In this document: positions 53,521-62,065 of the stretch, piece by piece | Position numbering within the stretch: position 1 is the stretch's first letter | Layout of the letters: every line of letters begins with the position of its first letter | Assembly (NCBI GenBank): GCA_001800315.1 | Contig: MGVE01000020.1 | Location: 186,001 to 250,000 of the forward strand | Length of the DNA stretch: 64,000 nucleotides | Reading direction: 5' to 3' | Source: Elusimicrobia bacterium RIFOXYA2_FULL_47_53 | GTDB taxonomy: Bacteria; Elusimicrobiota; Endomicrobiia; Endomicrobiales; XYA2-FULL-47-53 | Notes under the pieces: generated by a model | Seen by the model: only the letters and a program-made list of their open reading frames with translations | Databases searched by the model: none | What the model was told of the DNA's origin: nothing | Made by a program: the position numbers and the translations under genes

Positions 53521-54041
53521 TGTTTAACTATTTTGACCTCTTATCAATAATCCTTATCGTTTTCGGAGCGTTTTTCGGGTTTCAGACCGGAATAATAGCG
53601 AGCATTTTCTACATCGCCAGCGGATTCGCCGGCATGTGGGCCGCCGACAGGTTCGCGGAAGGTTCCGGCATAGGCTTTTATCTCATTTTCGCGGCCGGCG
53701 CCGGCGTTCTAATAATGATTGGATTTATAGCTGGCAAACTCTTAAAAGCATTCCTGCTGGGCACAGTTGACAGGGTAATAGGGCTTGTTCTCGGCATTAT
53801 GCTCGGCTGCGTAATTGTAGGGGTCGTGGTATTGCCGGTTTCCCGCCACATGCCGGCCGCTGTCAGAAAAGCGGCTTTCAGCTCGTTTTCAGGGGCTAAA
53901 ATAATCCCGTTTATCCAGAAACTCTACCCGAGGGTCAAGGATTTTGATGTAAGAGATATTGAAGTGGCGCTTCCCATGCCCAAGCTTCCCGAAAAAATTG
54001 ATTTAAAGCTTCCCTTAAGCTCCTCCGGCAAGAAAAAGTAA
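53520..54041 (+). CDS. CvpA-family membrane protein
   Basis: 173 residues with four hydrophobic segments (for example LSIILIVFGAFFGFQTGIIA, LIMIGFIAGKLLK, VIGLVLGIMLGCVIVGVVVL) typical of the colicin V production family. Members take part in envelope homeostasis; the biochemical function is poorly known. The start overlaps the DUF1015 stop (TAATG). Confidence 0.75.
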   Translation: MFNYFDLLSIILIVFGAFFGFQTGIIASIFYIASGFAGMWAADRFAEGSGIGFYLIFAAGAGVLIMIGFIAGKLLKAFLLGTVDRVIGLVLGIMLGCVIVGVVVLPVSRHMPAAVRKAAFSSFSGAKIIPFIQKLYPRVKDFDVRDIEVALPMPKLPEKIDLKLPLSSSGKKK

Positions 54042-54060
54042 AGTTTAGGGCGCGCACATT

Positions 54061-55422
54061 ATGATCTTCAAATTGCAGAATCCGCCCCCGGCAAACGATA
54101 TATGGCGCGCCGTTCAAAAACGGCTGCGCCGTTCTTTTTTTATTGACAGCGCGCAGGGCTCAAATAACGCCCGCTGGAGTTATATCTCGCTCTGCGAGCC
54201 CTCGGCGGTATTTAAATCAAAAGGCGGCAGAGTTTTTATAGAGCAAAACGGAGTTAAGCGCAGTTACTTATCCGGCAACCCCGCGGCGGAACTCAAAAAA
54301 CTGGTTTCAAAGAGGCGCAGGCTTCAGAAGGGCCTGCCGTTTCCCTTTACCGGCGGGGCCGTGGGATATTTTTCGTACGATTTCGCCAGGCATTTTGAAA
54401 TTCTTCCGTTGCGGGCCCGAAAAGACAGCGAAGTATTTGACAGCTATTTTATCTTTTGCGATGATTTTATTGTTTATGACTCAAAAAATGACGAGGCCTT
54501 TATAGTCGCCTCAAGGCCGTCTGATTATCTGCCTCTTGTTGCGCGGCCCGAAGTCAAGGGGCCGGGAGCCTTGAGGGCCTCAAAACCCTCTTCAAATTTT
54601 TCCAAAAAGAAATTTGAAGCTATGGTAAAAAGGGCCAAGGGATATATTTCATCGGGGGACGCCTATCAGGTCAACCTGGCGCAGAGATATTCCTGTACCT
54701 TCAAAGGTTCTGTCCCCGCACTTTACGAGAAACTCATAAAGCTTAACCCTTCTCCTTACAGCTTCTATTTTAACACGCCGGAGATTTCTCTCGTCTCCTG
54801 TTCGCCCGAACTGCTTTTCAGCAAAAGGGGCGCTCTGGCTCAAACAAGGCCTATAGCCGGGACAAGGCCCAGGGGGGACAGCCTTAAAACAGACAAAAAA
54901 ATATCCGGAGAACTGCTTTTAGACCCCAAAGAGCGGGCCGAACATATCATGCTTGTGGACCTGGAAAGAAATGACATGGGCAGGGTATGCGCGCCCAAAA
55001 GCATAAAGGTTAACGAGAGGATGGTTCTTGAAAAATATTCGCATGTCATTCACATAGTTTCAAATATAAAAGGAAAACTGAGAAAAAATAAAGATGCCTT
55101 TGATGTGCTCAGAGCGCTTTTCCCGGGTGGAACAATTACCGGCTGCCCCAAGATTCGTTCAATGGAAATAATTGAGGAACTGGAAAACCTGCGCCGCGGC
55201 CCCTACTGCGGTTCTGCCGGCTGGCTGGGTTATAACGGCGATGCCCAGCTCAATATCCTTATAAGGACCATAATACTCAGGCCGCAAAGAGGAAGGCATG
55301 GATTTAAGGCGGATTTTTACGCCGGCGCGGGCATAGTGGCCGATTCCGTGCCGTCAAGAGAATACGAGGAGACCGTGCATAAAGCCAGGGCCATGGCGCA
55401 CGCGCTCGGAGTAACAATATGA
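54061..55422 (+). CDS. pabB: Aminodeoxychorismate synthase component I
   Basis: 453 residues. The chorismate-binding C-terminal domain shows [62 protein letters not shown] and GSAGWLGY. The PIAGTRPRG block (with Lys replaced by Ala before the Gly, as in PabB) favours aminodeoxychorismate over anthranilate synthesis. It needs a glutaminase partner (PabA), which is not in the window. With pabC it makes pABA for FolP. Confidence 0.88.
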   Translation: MIFKLQNPPPANDIWRAVQKRLRRSFFIDSAQGSNNARWSYISLCEPSAVFKSKGGRVFIEQNGVKRSYLSGNPAAELKKLVSKRRRLQKGLPFPFTGGAVGYFSYDFARHFEILPLRARKDSEVFDSYFIFCDDFIVYDSKNDEAFIVASRPSDYLPLVARPEVKGPGALRASKPSSNFSKKKFEAMVKRAKGYISSGDAYQVNLAQRYSCTFKGSVPALYEKLIKLNPSPYSFYFNTPEISLVSCSPELLFSKRGALAQTRPIAGTRPRGDSLKTDKKISGELLLDPKERAEHIMLVDLERNDMGRVCAPKSIKVNERMVLEKYSHVIHIVSNIKGKLRKNKDAFDVLRALFPGGTITGCPKIRSMEIIEELENLRRGPYCGSAGWLGYNGDAQLNILIRTIILRPQRGRHGFKADFYAGAGIVADSVPSREYEETVHKARAMAHALGVTI

Positions 55423-55444
55423 CTCAATTTAACAGGAAAATAAA

Positions 55445-56305
55445 ATGAGAGTATTTTTTAACGGAAGAATCGTTGACCAATCCAAGGCAAAGGTCTCTGT
55501 GTTTGACCGCGGATTTATGTACGGTGACGGGATATACGAAACGCTCCTGGCCCGAAACGGAAAAATATTCCGTCCGGAAGAGCATTTAAAGAGATTTTTT
55601 CTTTCAGCCAAAGGGATCGGACTGAAACTTCCCTTGAGCGCTGACGAATTTAAAAAAGCGGCCGAGAAGGTTTTAGAAGTGAACTCGCTGGAATCGGCGA
55701 GGGTAAAAATAATGGCCAGCCGCGGCCAGGCTTCGCCGGGATATTTTGATAAGAAAAGGCCCAAACCGACCATTGTCGTCTCGGCATCATTTTTTAAGTT
55801 CTGGCCGCGCGGCATCTACGAACGGGGAGTGAAGGTTTCGCTAAGCAAGGTCCGCCGCAATTCAATACAAAGCCTTAACCCGGCCATTAAATCCTGCAAC
55901 TGCCTTAACCAGATACTGGCCGCCAACGCTGCCGCGGGCAGCGGAGCTTTTGAGGCGATAATGCTTAATGTTGACGGTTTTGTGGCTGAGGGCACTATCA
56001 GCAACATATTTATCGTGAAAAACGGCATGCTCCTGACGCCGGGCCTTAAAAGCGGCATACTGGGCGGGGTTACGAGAAGCGCGGTTCTTGAGCTGGCAGT
56101 TTTAAACGGGATGGCCGCTCGCGAGTCAATGATACGCCCTTCAGAAATTGATGACGCCGACGAATGTTTTATTACTTCCACAACCCTTGAGATAGTGCCG
56201 GTCGTCAAAATCGGATCAAAAAAAATAGGCGCGGGCGTGCCCGGTCCGGTGACTAAAAGGCTCGGCGGGCTTTTAAAAGATTTGATTGACCGGGAAACGA
56301 GTTGA
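55445..56305 (+). CDS. pabC: Aminotransferase class IV, likely aminodeoxychorismate lyase
   Basis: 286 residues. FDRGFMYGDGIYETLLA opens the fold type IV PLP enzyme, IKSCNCLNQILA holds the Schiff-base lysine, and EGTISNIFIVK is the cofactor-phosphate block. The family covers aminodeoxychorismate lyase, branched-chain and D-amino acid aminotransferases; the lysine context and the position 22 bases after pabB make PabC the best call. Confidence 0.8.
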   Translation: MRVFFNGRIVDQSKAKVSVFDRGFMYGDGIYETLLARNGKIFRPEEHLKRFFLSAKGIGLKLPLSADEFKKAAEKVLEVNSLESARVKIMASRGQASPGYFDKKRPKPTIVVSASFFKFWPRGIYERGVKVSLSKVRRNSIQSLNPAIKSCNCLNQILAANAAAGSGAFEAIMLNVDGFVAEGTISNIFIVKNGMLLTPGLKSGILGGVTRSAVLELAVLNGMAARESMIRPSEIDDADECFITSTTLEIVPVVKIGSKKIGAGVPGPVTKRLGGLLKDLIDRETS

Positions 56306-56379
56306 CACATTAACCCATGCCAGCCGCGTGTTGATTTTTTGAAAAAGGCCGGGAAAATATATCAGTTAAGGAATGTATT

Positions 56380-56880
56380 ATGAAACGAGTGTGTGCCTGG
56401 TGTGGCGCCGCGTTGGGCAATGAAGATACAGCGGATTCAAAAGTTGTAACCCACGGAATTTGCGCGCCGTGTTTGCGGGCTATGTATGGAGATTCGGTTT
56501 CTGAAACACTGCGTTCCTTTTTAAATAAATTTGAGTTCCCGGTATTGCAGGTTGATAAAGACGGCAGGATTATGCTGACTAACGATAAAGTAAACGCAAT
56601 GCTTCGCAAGAGCCCAGAAGAAGTGGATGGCAAACTTGGCGGGGATGTCATAGAGTGCGTTTATTCAAAAGAGCCTGGCGGCTGCGGAAAGACTGTTCAC
56701 TGCAAAGGTTGTGCCATAAGAAACACGGTCATGGCCTCACACGATACCGGCGAATCGTTTTCAAATATTGACGCTTATCAGGATATTCAGACAAACGAAG
56801 GCGTTAAGAGGGTGCATTTTAAAATTTCAACCGAAAAAATACTTGATGTCGTGCTTCTTAAGGTTGAACCCGCGGAGTGA
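56380..56880 (+). CDS. Cys-rich PAS-domain protein
   Basis: 166 residues. It begins with a zinc-finger-like segment (CAWCGAALG ... HGICAPC). The rest is one PAS domain (FLNKFEFPVLQVDKDGRIM ... NAMLRKSPEEVDGKLGGDVIEC) with an inserted cysteine cluster, C-x9-C-x5-C-x2-C (CVYSKEPGGCGKTVHCKGC). Such PAS proteins occur in several anaerobic Gram-negative groups; the cysteines may bind metal or act as a redox switch. No output domain is present, so it would act on a partner. AAGGA precedes the ATG. Confidence 0.75.
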   Translation: MKRVCAWCGAALGNEDTADSKVVTHGICAPCLRAMYGDSVSETLRSFLNKFEFPVLQVDKDGRIMLTNDKVNAMLRKSPEEVDGKLGGDVIECVYSKEPGGCGKTVHCKGCAIRNTVMASHDTGESFSNIDAYQDIQTNEGVKRVHFKISTEKILDVVLLKVEPAE

Positions 56881-56907
56881 AGGGGAATTTCCTGCGGGTT
56901 TTGCATT
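56867..56907. terminator. Possible terminator between convergent genes
   Basis: A 7-bp stem (AACCCGC at 56867-56873 with GCGGGTT at 56894-56900) overlaps the end of the PAS gene and is followed by TTGCATTCC. The T run is poor. Confidence 0.35.
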
Positions 56908-56916
56908 CCGGCAGGT

Positions 56917-59900
56917 TTATCTGATGACGGCAAACCTGATAATTTTTTTAGCGCTTTGTCCGGCAATATTTATAAAGTAGACTCCGCTCGCGGCCGTATT
57001 GCCCGAATCATTTTTTCCGTCCCAGTAGGCCCTTCCGTCAGCCGTCCCGTAATCCAGCCTTTTGACAAGCTCTCCCGCCAGATTATAAATGCTTATCTCA
57101 GCGGTATCCGTAAGATTCTCAATGGTCAGCCTGCCCAAAGACGGAGTGAAGGGAACCGGGTAGGCGAAAACTTTGCTTAAATCGCTCGCCGGCGCCATTT
57201 GAACTATGGCGAATTTTGAAAGATGCCGAATGATTCCCGTGATTTGCCTTATTTCCTTATTTAAGGTTGACGGAATAACCCGCCATCTCAAAGTTTCGTT
57301 GTCGTAATACGCTATGACGAGCTTGTTTTCGTCAAGTCCCGAGATGTCGGCTTCGCGATAGGAAAGGGTAATGGATATTTCTTTGCCGGGCTGCAAATTT
57401 TTGTTGTTTGTAATCTCAATCCCCACGCCGCTTAGTTTAATTGTCTCTCTGCTGGAGGGCGGCACCTGCGCTTCGGAAAGCGTAACGGCGACATCTTCGC
57501 CGAATGTTCCGGCGGGTAGGGTAAGCGTCAGCTCGCCGTAGCTTGATTGAAGCTTCAGTACCGTTTCGCGATCGCGCAAAACATCGGCAGTTATCGTCGT
57601 GGCGGCCGCGGTTGAGGTGGCTGTGGTTGTATTGTCCTGCGCCGGTTCATCCACGAAGCCCGCGGCAGCGCCCGTATCCGGTTTGTAGTTATACGCTTCC
57701 ATCTCCCAGAGCGAGTATCCCCAGACAGTGCCCCGTTTGATGCCCGTCATGCGCGCGTATCTTGCCGCGGCCTCCGGAAAATTTATGTCCTCAACTCCGC
57801 CCGCGCTTGCCGTGCTCTGAAAGACAGAACTCCAGTTCGCGTTATCGGTGGACAATTCCAGTTTAAATTCAGAAGCGTACGCGGCTTCCCATCTTAACAC
57901 AAATTCGCTTATTTTTGTCTCCGCGCCAAGGTCAATTTTCAGCCATTCATTATCGGTGGTCGCGGAAGACCAGCGCGTTGAAGGTTTGCCGTCAAAGGCT
58001 TTTAAGGCTTCCAGTCCGGCCGCCTCGGTGGAAGCCGACGCGGTTTTTCCGAAAGCGAGGTTTGAAACCGGTAATATTTCTTTAAGTGTGTATCCGGCGC
58101 CGGGGCCGGTAAGGCAGTCAAGCCTTAAAAATCTCGCGAAAGCCGCGGCCTGGCAAACTACGGCGTACTGGCCTCCCGTCGCGGAGGCCGTTGAATAAAT
58201 CTCCGACCAGTTTGCGCCGTCGGAAGAGGCGCTGATTTTGAACGATGAGGCGTAATCCGCTCCCCAGTTAAAAGCTATCTTGCTCAGCAGAGTCTCCTGC
58301 CCGTAGTCAACGGAAACCCATTGCGTCCCTCCTGCCGAGGAAGACCAGGCGGTTGCCGTGTCCCCGTCAAAAGCCTTTTCGGGGGAGGAATCGGCGTTTA
58401 AGAAAGAAGAGGCGTCACAGCCGTTATCGCCGAAAATTCTGACGCCCCAGAGCGAATAGCCCCGCGAGGGAACGGATTTTTCAGTGCAGTAAACCCGCGC
58501 GTATCTCGCGTTTATTTTTGGCGAGAAAGAGTGAAGGGCCGCTCCCGCGGTTCCGGTAGTCACGGAAACCGCGTCAACCCAGTTCGCGTTGTCGGAGGAA
58601 TACTGGAATTTGTAGGATTTCGCGCAGGCGGAGCTCCAGTAAAGCTCGGCTGAGGAAACGGCGTAAAGGCGTCCCAAGTCAACGCTTATCCATTGAGGCG
58701 AAGCGGATAAATCTGATTCCCAGGCAGTCATAAGGTCGTCGTCAAAAGCGTTGGCGGCCGCGCTGGAGCCGTAGACGCTGGAAGCCGCGCAGGTTTTGCC
58801 CTGCGCCAGGTTCTCGGCGGGAGGCGCAGAGTATCCGGTCATGCCGATGCGGTATAGCGCGGCCTTCACATACTCGCTGTTCATGGCATGCTGCCAGACA
58901 AACCCCGTGCGGTAATTCTCCAGGGCCATCACTATGGGCCCGTAATCAAAACCGGCGTTGCCCGACGAGAGGTAATACGGCGCGTTGGGGGTTGAGCCGA
59001 TGTTGTAGGTCTGGCAGAAGCCGTACCTGTCGGACCAGGCGGAGCCCGGATTTTCCGGGAAGCCGTTTTTATAGAACCTGAAATACATGTGTTTCATCGC
59101 GTTTAACACTTCCGTCGGCGCGAAGGGCATGGAGGCGGCAACCGCGAAAGGGTTAATATCTCCGTTATTGTGTTCAGCGGAATAGTCGTCACTGCGTGTG
59201 GCCGCCGTCATTCCCCAGGAGTCGTAGTCGTAGGTGTTGTATTCTCCCGGGTCGGCGGTCCAGAGATCAATACAGTCCTGCCTGTTGGTGAGCGTCGCGT
59301 CCCGCGCGTACTGGAAATCGTTTCTGCCGAGCGGGGTCCTGGTGTTTCTTCCGTCAAAGAAAAGGTTGAACCACTGGTAGTAATAAAGAGGGTGATGCAG
59401 GTTGGTTGAGGCGTTTTTAAAGCCCTCTATCATTGTATTGTTGCGCAAAGAGGCGCGGGGCGCGCCGGCTCCAACAAGGAAGGCTATCATCTGCTCGGAA
59501 TACTCGGGGTAAGTGAAATCGCCGAATTTGTTCCAGTCCAGAGCTTCAAATATCTGGCGGGACAGGAGGTCAATTTCCGTTCCCTTGAAATATTCCTGGG
59601 CGAATACCATTCCCATCATCAGGTTGCCGTTGTCAAAAACAGAACGGATAGGATCCTGCGCGGGAATAGGGTTTTGGGGGTTTAACCGTTCAACATAATG
59701 CCAGTAGGTTTCATGCGGATCGCTGTACGGGGAATCGCCTTTTTTCATAATCTGAACCGCTTCAAGTATGGCTTTTACGCGGTTGTACGCCTCGTCGTAA
59801 GTCATCCAGCCCCGCGAAACGCCGACGCAGTAAACAATTATCTGGAAACCAAGTCCGGAGATGTTGGCATCGGTCATAAAGGCTCCGTCGTTGTAGGGCC

Positions 59901-60600
59901 CCCACGCGGAAGCCAGGTAATGCGGCGCCTCAACATTCTCGTAGAACCACTGAAATGCTTTGTACTCCACCATGTTGATAAAGGCCTCGTCCGTCATGCC
60001 GACATCGCCTATTGCGTAATCAACCTTTTGTATTTCAATGCCGCTTACACACGGGAAATCCACTCCGCCCGGGTATGAGGAAGTAAAGCGTATCCGCAGG
60101 GTACCCTCGTTTACCGTGATGTTGCTTATGGTTCTGTCAACCGCTATGTCTTTTCCGCCCGCCTCTGCGAAAATATCAAAATCGCTGAGCGCCCAGGTGC
60201 CGCTGCTTGTTCCCACATCCTGCAGGTACACCCTGAATTTTCTCTGCCCGGAGGCGGTCCAGTAGGTTTCGGCAAACTTGAAGGTTATGTTGTAAACGCC
60301 GACAGGAAGGTCAAACTTGTATTCAATCTCTCCCCAGCGGTTGGACCGGTAAAGTTCATCGTCCTCCGTGCCCGCTATCGCTCCGGCGACCGAGGCGGAG
60401 CTTCCCGCCGAGGAATAGCCCTGAACCGTTGAGGCGGAATACGCCTCGTCGGCTCCGAAAACATTGCTGAGAGAATCGGTGAACTCTCCTCCGCCGCAGT
60501 TAACGCGCCTGGCGCTTCCAGCGGCATAAGGTAAAGCCCGGGCCTCGCCCGCGAGAGCAAATAGACTTAATAAAATAAAACCGAAATTTCTTACGCTCAT
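56917..60600 (-). CDS. Large secreted glycoamylase-like protein with malectin, discoidin and FlgD-type domains
   Basis: 1227 residues. Signal peptide (~1-22); malectin-like domain (~30-195; RVNCGGGEFTD, DVGTSSG); catalytic region (~200-650) whose end, GFDYGPIVMALENYRTGFVW, matches the Glycoamylase-like (PF10091, GH144-related) family. Then come three F5/8-type discoidin repeats (ENLAQGKTCAASS, NADSSPEKAFDGDTATAWSS, NLAFGKTASAST), a beta-rich domain (~1035-1140) and a FlgD-type C-terminal Ig domain (YPVPFTPSLGRLTIENL ... GVYFINI). It should act on extracellular glucans and be delivered by the same route as the protein at 3653-4870. No ribosome-binding site is visible. Confidence 0.78.
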   Translation of the reverse strand: MSVRNFGFILLSLFALAGEARALPYAAGSARRVNCGGGEFTDSLSNVFGADEAYSASTVQGYSSAGSSASVAGAIAGTEDDELYRSNRWGEIEYKFDLPVGVYNITFKFAETYWTASGQRKFRVYLQDVGTSSGTWALSDFDIFAEAGGKDIAVDRTISNITVNEGTLRIRFTSSYPGGVDFPCVSGIEIQKVDYAIGDVGMTDEAFINMVEYKAFQWFYENVEAPHYLASAWGPYNDGAFMTDANISGLGFQIIVYCVGVSRGWMTYDEAYNRVKAILEAVQIMKKGDSPYSDPHETYWHYVERLNPQNPIPAQDPIRSVFDNGNLMMGMVFAQEYFKGTEIDLLSRQIFEALDWNKFGDFTYPEYSEQMIAFLVGAGAPRASLRNNTMIEGFKNASTNLHHPLYYYQWFNLFFDGRNTRTPLGRNDFQYARDATLTNRQDCIDLWTADPGEYNTYDYDSWGMTAATRSDDYSAEHNNGDINPFAVAASMPFAPTEVLNAMKHMYFRFYKNGFPENPGSAWSDRYGFCQTYNIGSTPNAPYYLSSGNAGFDYGPIVMALENYRTGFVWQHAMNSEYVKAALYRIGMTGYSAPPAENLAQGKTCAASSVYGSSAAANAFDDDLMTAWESDLSASPQWISVDLGRLYAVSSAELYWSSACAKSYKFQYSSDNANWVDAVSVTTGTAGAALHSFSPKINARYARVYCTEKSVPSRGYSLWGVRIFGDNGCDASSFLNADSSPEKAFDGDTATAWSSSAGGTQWVSVDYGQETLLSKIAFNWGADYASSFKISASSDGANWSEIYSTASATGGQYAVVCQAAAFARFLRLDCLTGPGAGYTLKEILPVSNLAFGKTASASTEAAGLEALKAFDGKPSTRWSSATTDNEWLKIDLGAETKISEFVLRWEAAYASEFKLELSTDNANWSSVFQSTASAGGVEDINFPEAAARYARMTGIKRGTVWGYSLWEMEAYNYKPDTGAAAGFVDEPAQDNTTTATSTAAATTITADVLRDRETVLKLQSSYGELTLTLPAGTFGEDVAVTLSEAQVPPSSRETIKLSGVGIEITNNKNLQPGKEISITLSYREADISGLDENKLVIAYYDNETLRWRVIPSTLNKEIRQITGIIRHLSKFAIVQMAPASDLSKVFAYPVPFTPSLGRLTIENLTDTAEISIYNLAGELVKRLDYGTADGRAYWDGKNDSGNTAASGVYFINIAGQSAKKIIRFAVIR

Positions 60601-60607
60601 ATAGTTG

Positions 60608-60639
60608 GAGCCGGTTGAAAACTGTTCTTCAATCGGCTC
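60608..60639 (-). repeat. 12-bp inverted repeat in the leader of the glycoamylase-like gene
   Basis: GAGCCGGTTGAA (60608-60619) and TTCAATCGGCTC (60628-60639) are complementary except at one position, with an 8-base loop. It ends 7 bases before the ATG on the minus strand, where a ribosome-binding site would be expected. Confidence 0.7.
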
Positions 60640-60647
60640 GCATTAGG

Positions 60648-60656
60648 ATTATATCA
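60648..60656 (-). promoter_or_regulatory. Extended -10 promoter for the glycoamylase-like gene
   Basis: On the minus strand TGATATAAT gives a perfect -10 with the TGn extension. The -35 region is poor (CAGGCA). Transcription would begin near 60641, just before the inverted repeat. Confidence 0.55.
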
Positions 60657-60707
60657 AAAAATTTTGAATATGCCTGCAGGAAGCCGGCAGTAATGGCTCC
60701 TCCGCAC

Positions 60708-60737
60708 TTGATTTTTATACGGCTTTACTGGTACAAT
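60708..60737 (+). promoter_or_regulatory. Possible promoter for the UbiA gene
   Basis: TTGATT (60708-60713), 18-base spacer, TACAAT (60732-60737), with the GTG start 38 bases after. The 175-base divergent gap holds this, the -10 for the opposite gene and the inverted repeat. Confidence 0.5.
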
Positions 60738-60775
60738 TCCCGTGGCAGTACAAAATATTAAAATCGGGAGTTCAT

Positions 60776-61669
60776 GTGACTACATTCAAAGCAATGCTTG
60801 GCACGATGAGGGTTCCATTCTTAATTCTGGCGCCGGTTTGCGTGTTTGTCGGCGTGGGAACTGCCTACTGGCAGACTAATGATATAAGCCTTGCTCAGGT
60901 AATTCTGGTTCTGATCGGAGCGCTTTCGGCCCATATTTGCGTTAATGTGTTTAACGAGTATTTTGATTTCAAAAGCGGGCTTGATAATATTACCCGCCGC
61001 ACTCCGTTTAGCGGCGGAAGCGGCACACTGCCCTCACAGCCGGGCATGGAGAAAAAAATCCTTGCGCTTGCCGTGGCGAGTTTAACGGTTACCGCCGCTG
61101 TCGGAATATATTTTGTGTGGCTGCGCGGCTGGCAGCTCCTGCCCCTCGGGGCCTTCGGCCTTCTATTGCTGGTAACCTATACGATCTGGTGGGTATATAA
61201 TCCCATAACATGCCTGATAGCTCCGGGCCTGGGCTTTGGCGTTTTGATGGTCATGGGGACTCATTTTTCGTTAACGGGTTCCTACAGCTGGACGGCGTTT
61301 ACGGCCTCGCTGGTCCCAACTTTTCTGGTCAGCAATTTATTGCTGTTAAACCAATTTCCCGACGCTGAAGCCGATAAAAGTATCGGGCGCAGGCATTACC
61401 CGATTACCATCGGCAGGAAAAACAGCAGCAGGCTATACGGAATCCTGCTGCTGCTTACCTATATATCCGTCCTCGCGGGAGTGTTTTCAGGCCTGTTGCC
61501 GCGCTTTGGCCTGCTCGCGCTTTTGTCGGCGGTGCTGGCGTGGAAAGCTTACAGGGGCGCCCGAGAAAATTCCGAAAATATCCCCGCTCTGACGCCCTCA
61601 ATGGGAATGAATGTGGTTATCAATCTGGTGACGCCGGTTTTACTCGGCATAGGACTCTTTATAGGATAG
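60776..61669 (+). CDS. UbiA-family prenyltransferase (MenA-like)
   Basis: 297 residues starting with GTG, with CGGGAG 5 bases upstream. About nine membrane helices. The first prenyl-diphosphate motif is NVFNEYFDFKSGLD and the second is DAEADKSIGRR. The N-terminus (FKAMLGTMRVPFLILAPVCVFVG) and GGSGTLPS resemble 1,4-dihydroxy-2-naphthoate prenyltransferases (MenA), but no other menaquinone gene is nearby, so the acceptor is unproven. Confidence 0.82.
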   Translation: MTTFKAMLGTMRVPFLILAPVCVFVGVGTAYWQTNDISLAQVILVLIGALSAHICVNVFNEYFDFKSGLDNITRRTPFSGGSGTLPSQPGMEKKILALAVASLTVTAAVGIYFVWLRGWQLLPLGAFGLLLLVTYTIWWVYNPITCLIAPGLGFGVLMVMGTHFSLTGSYSWTAFTASLVPTFLVSNLLLLNQFPDAEADKSIGRRHYPITIGRKNSSRLYGILLLLTYISVLAGVFSGLLPRFGLLALLSAVLAWKAYRGARENSENIPALTPSMGMNVVINLVTPVLLGIGLFIG

Positions 61670-61670
61670 G

Positions 61671-61699
61671 TTGACAAAAACGCGGTTTCCTGATATAAT
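61671..61699 (+). promoter_or_regulatory. Perfect-consensus sigma-70 promoter
   Basis: TTGACA (61671-61676), a 17-base spacer and TATAAT (61694-61699): exact match in both boxes and optimal spacing. The -35 begins 1 base after the UbiA stop codon. Transcription should start near 61706. Confidence 0.88.
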
Positions 61700-61708
61700 T
61701 ATCCCGTC

Positions 61709-61801
61709 ATGAATAGAAGACCGATAAACATAAACGCAAAACATCACATGTCCATCCGCCTCGCAGTATGGTGCGCGGTACATGGGAGGGGTGCGTTTTA
61801 A
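61709..61801 (+). CDS. Possible 30-residue leader peptide
   Basis: An ATG 9 bases after the -10 box opens a 30-codon frame ending at TAA 61799-61801. The peptide has an early HH pair and a later W-C-A-V-H stretch. It would be translated leaderlessly, since there is no room for a ribosome-binding site. It could be an attenuation peptide read before the terminator, or chance: the same bases also form the hairpin of the leader. Confidence 0.3.
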   Translation: MNRRPININAKHHMSIRLAVWCAVHGRGAF

Positions 61802-61835
61802 TTTATTGAGTCTTTAGAGTAATAATCAAAATTAG

Positions 61836-61874
61836 AACCACCACCCAAAAGGGCAGGTGGTTTTTTTATTTTTT
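61836..61874 (+). terminator. Intrinsic terminator ahead of the small ORF
   Basis: AACCACC (61836-61842) pairs with GGTGGTT (61856-61862), with CCC/GGG and an AAAA loop inside, followed by a long T tract (TTTTTTTATTTTTT). It stands 3 bases before the AAAGGAGG of the next ORF, so it must be read through for that ORF to be expressed from the 61671 promoter. Confidence 0.88.
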
Positions 61875-61888
61875 CAAAAGGAGGATTT

Positions 61889-62065
61889 ATGTTATTAGAA
61901 TTTAACCCGGCAGTATATGTGAATGTAGAGGCGGAAAAACGAATGCTGTGGGAAGTCGTAAAAAGAATGGAAGAGATTGATTCGCGGGCAGGAAAAACGC
62001 TCAGGGAAGCGGAACCTGCGGAAGGCATAACAGGGCCCATAAGGCCAAAAGGAGGAATAACATGA
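61889..62065 (+). CDS. 58-residue protein of unknown function
   Basis: The ATG follows a perfect AAAGGAGG with 4 bases between, and the TGA overlaps the methyltransferase ATG by 4 bases, which argues strongly for real translation. The peptide (MLLEFNPAVYVNVEAEKRML ... EGITGPIRPKGGIT) has a central amphipathic helix and no membrane segment or Cys. I do not recognise it. The coupled arrangement suggests a partner or regulator of the methyltransferase. Confidence 0.65.
   Translation: MLLEFNPAVYVNVEAEKRMLWEVVKRMEEIDSRAGKTLREAEPAEGITGPIRPKGGIT

Larger units (their letters stand above)
61706..61874 (+). ncRNA. Structured leader RNA ending in a terminator
   Basis: Between the perfect promoter and the small ORF lies a ~170-base leader. 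It contains an irregular hairpin: CATGT (61747-61751) with ACATG (61780-61784), CCG (61756-61758) with CGG (61776-61778), and CGCA (61762-61765) with TGCG (61772-61775) around a 6-base loop. The leader ends in an intrinsic terminator. GGGTG (61789-61793) can also pair with CACCC in the terminator's 5' arm (61842-61846). It does not match a riboswitch class I can name. It may be an attenuator or a free small RNA. Confidence 0.5.
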
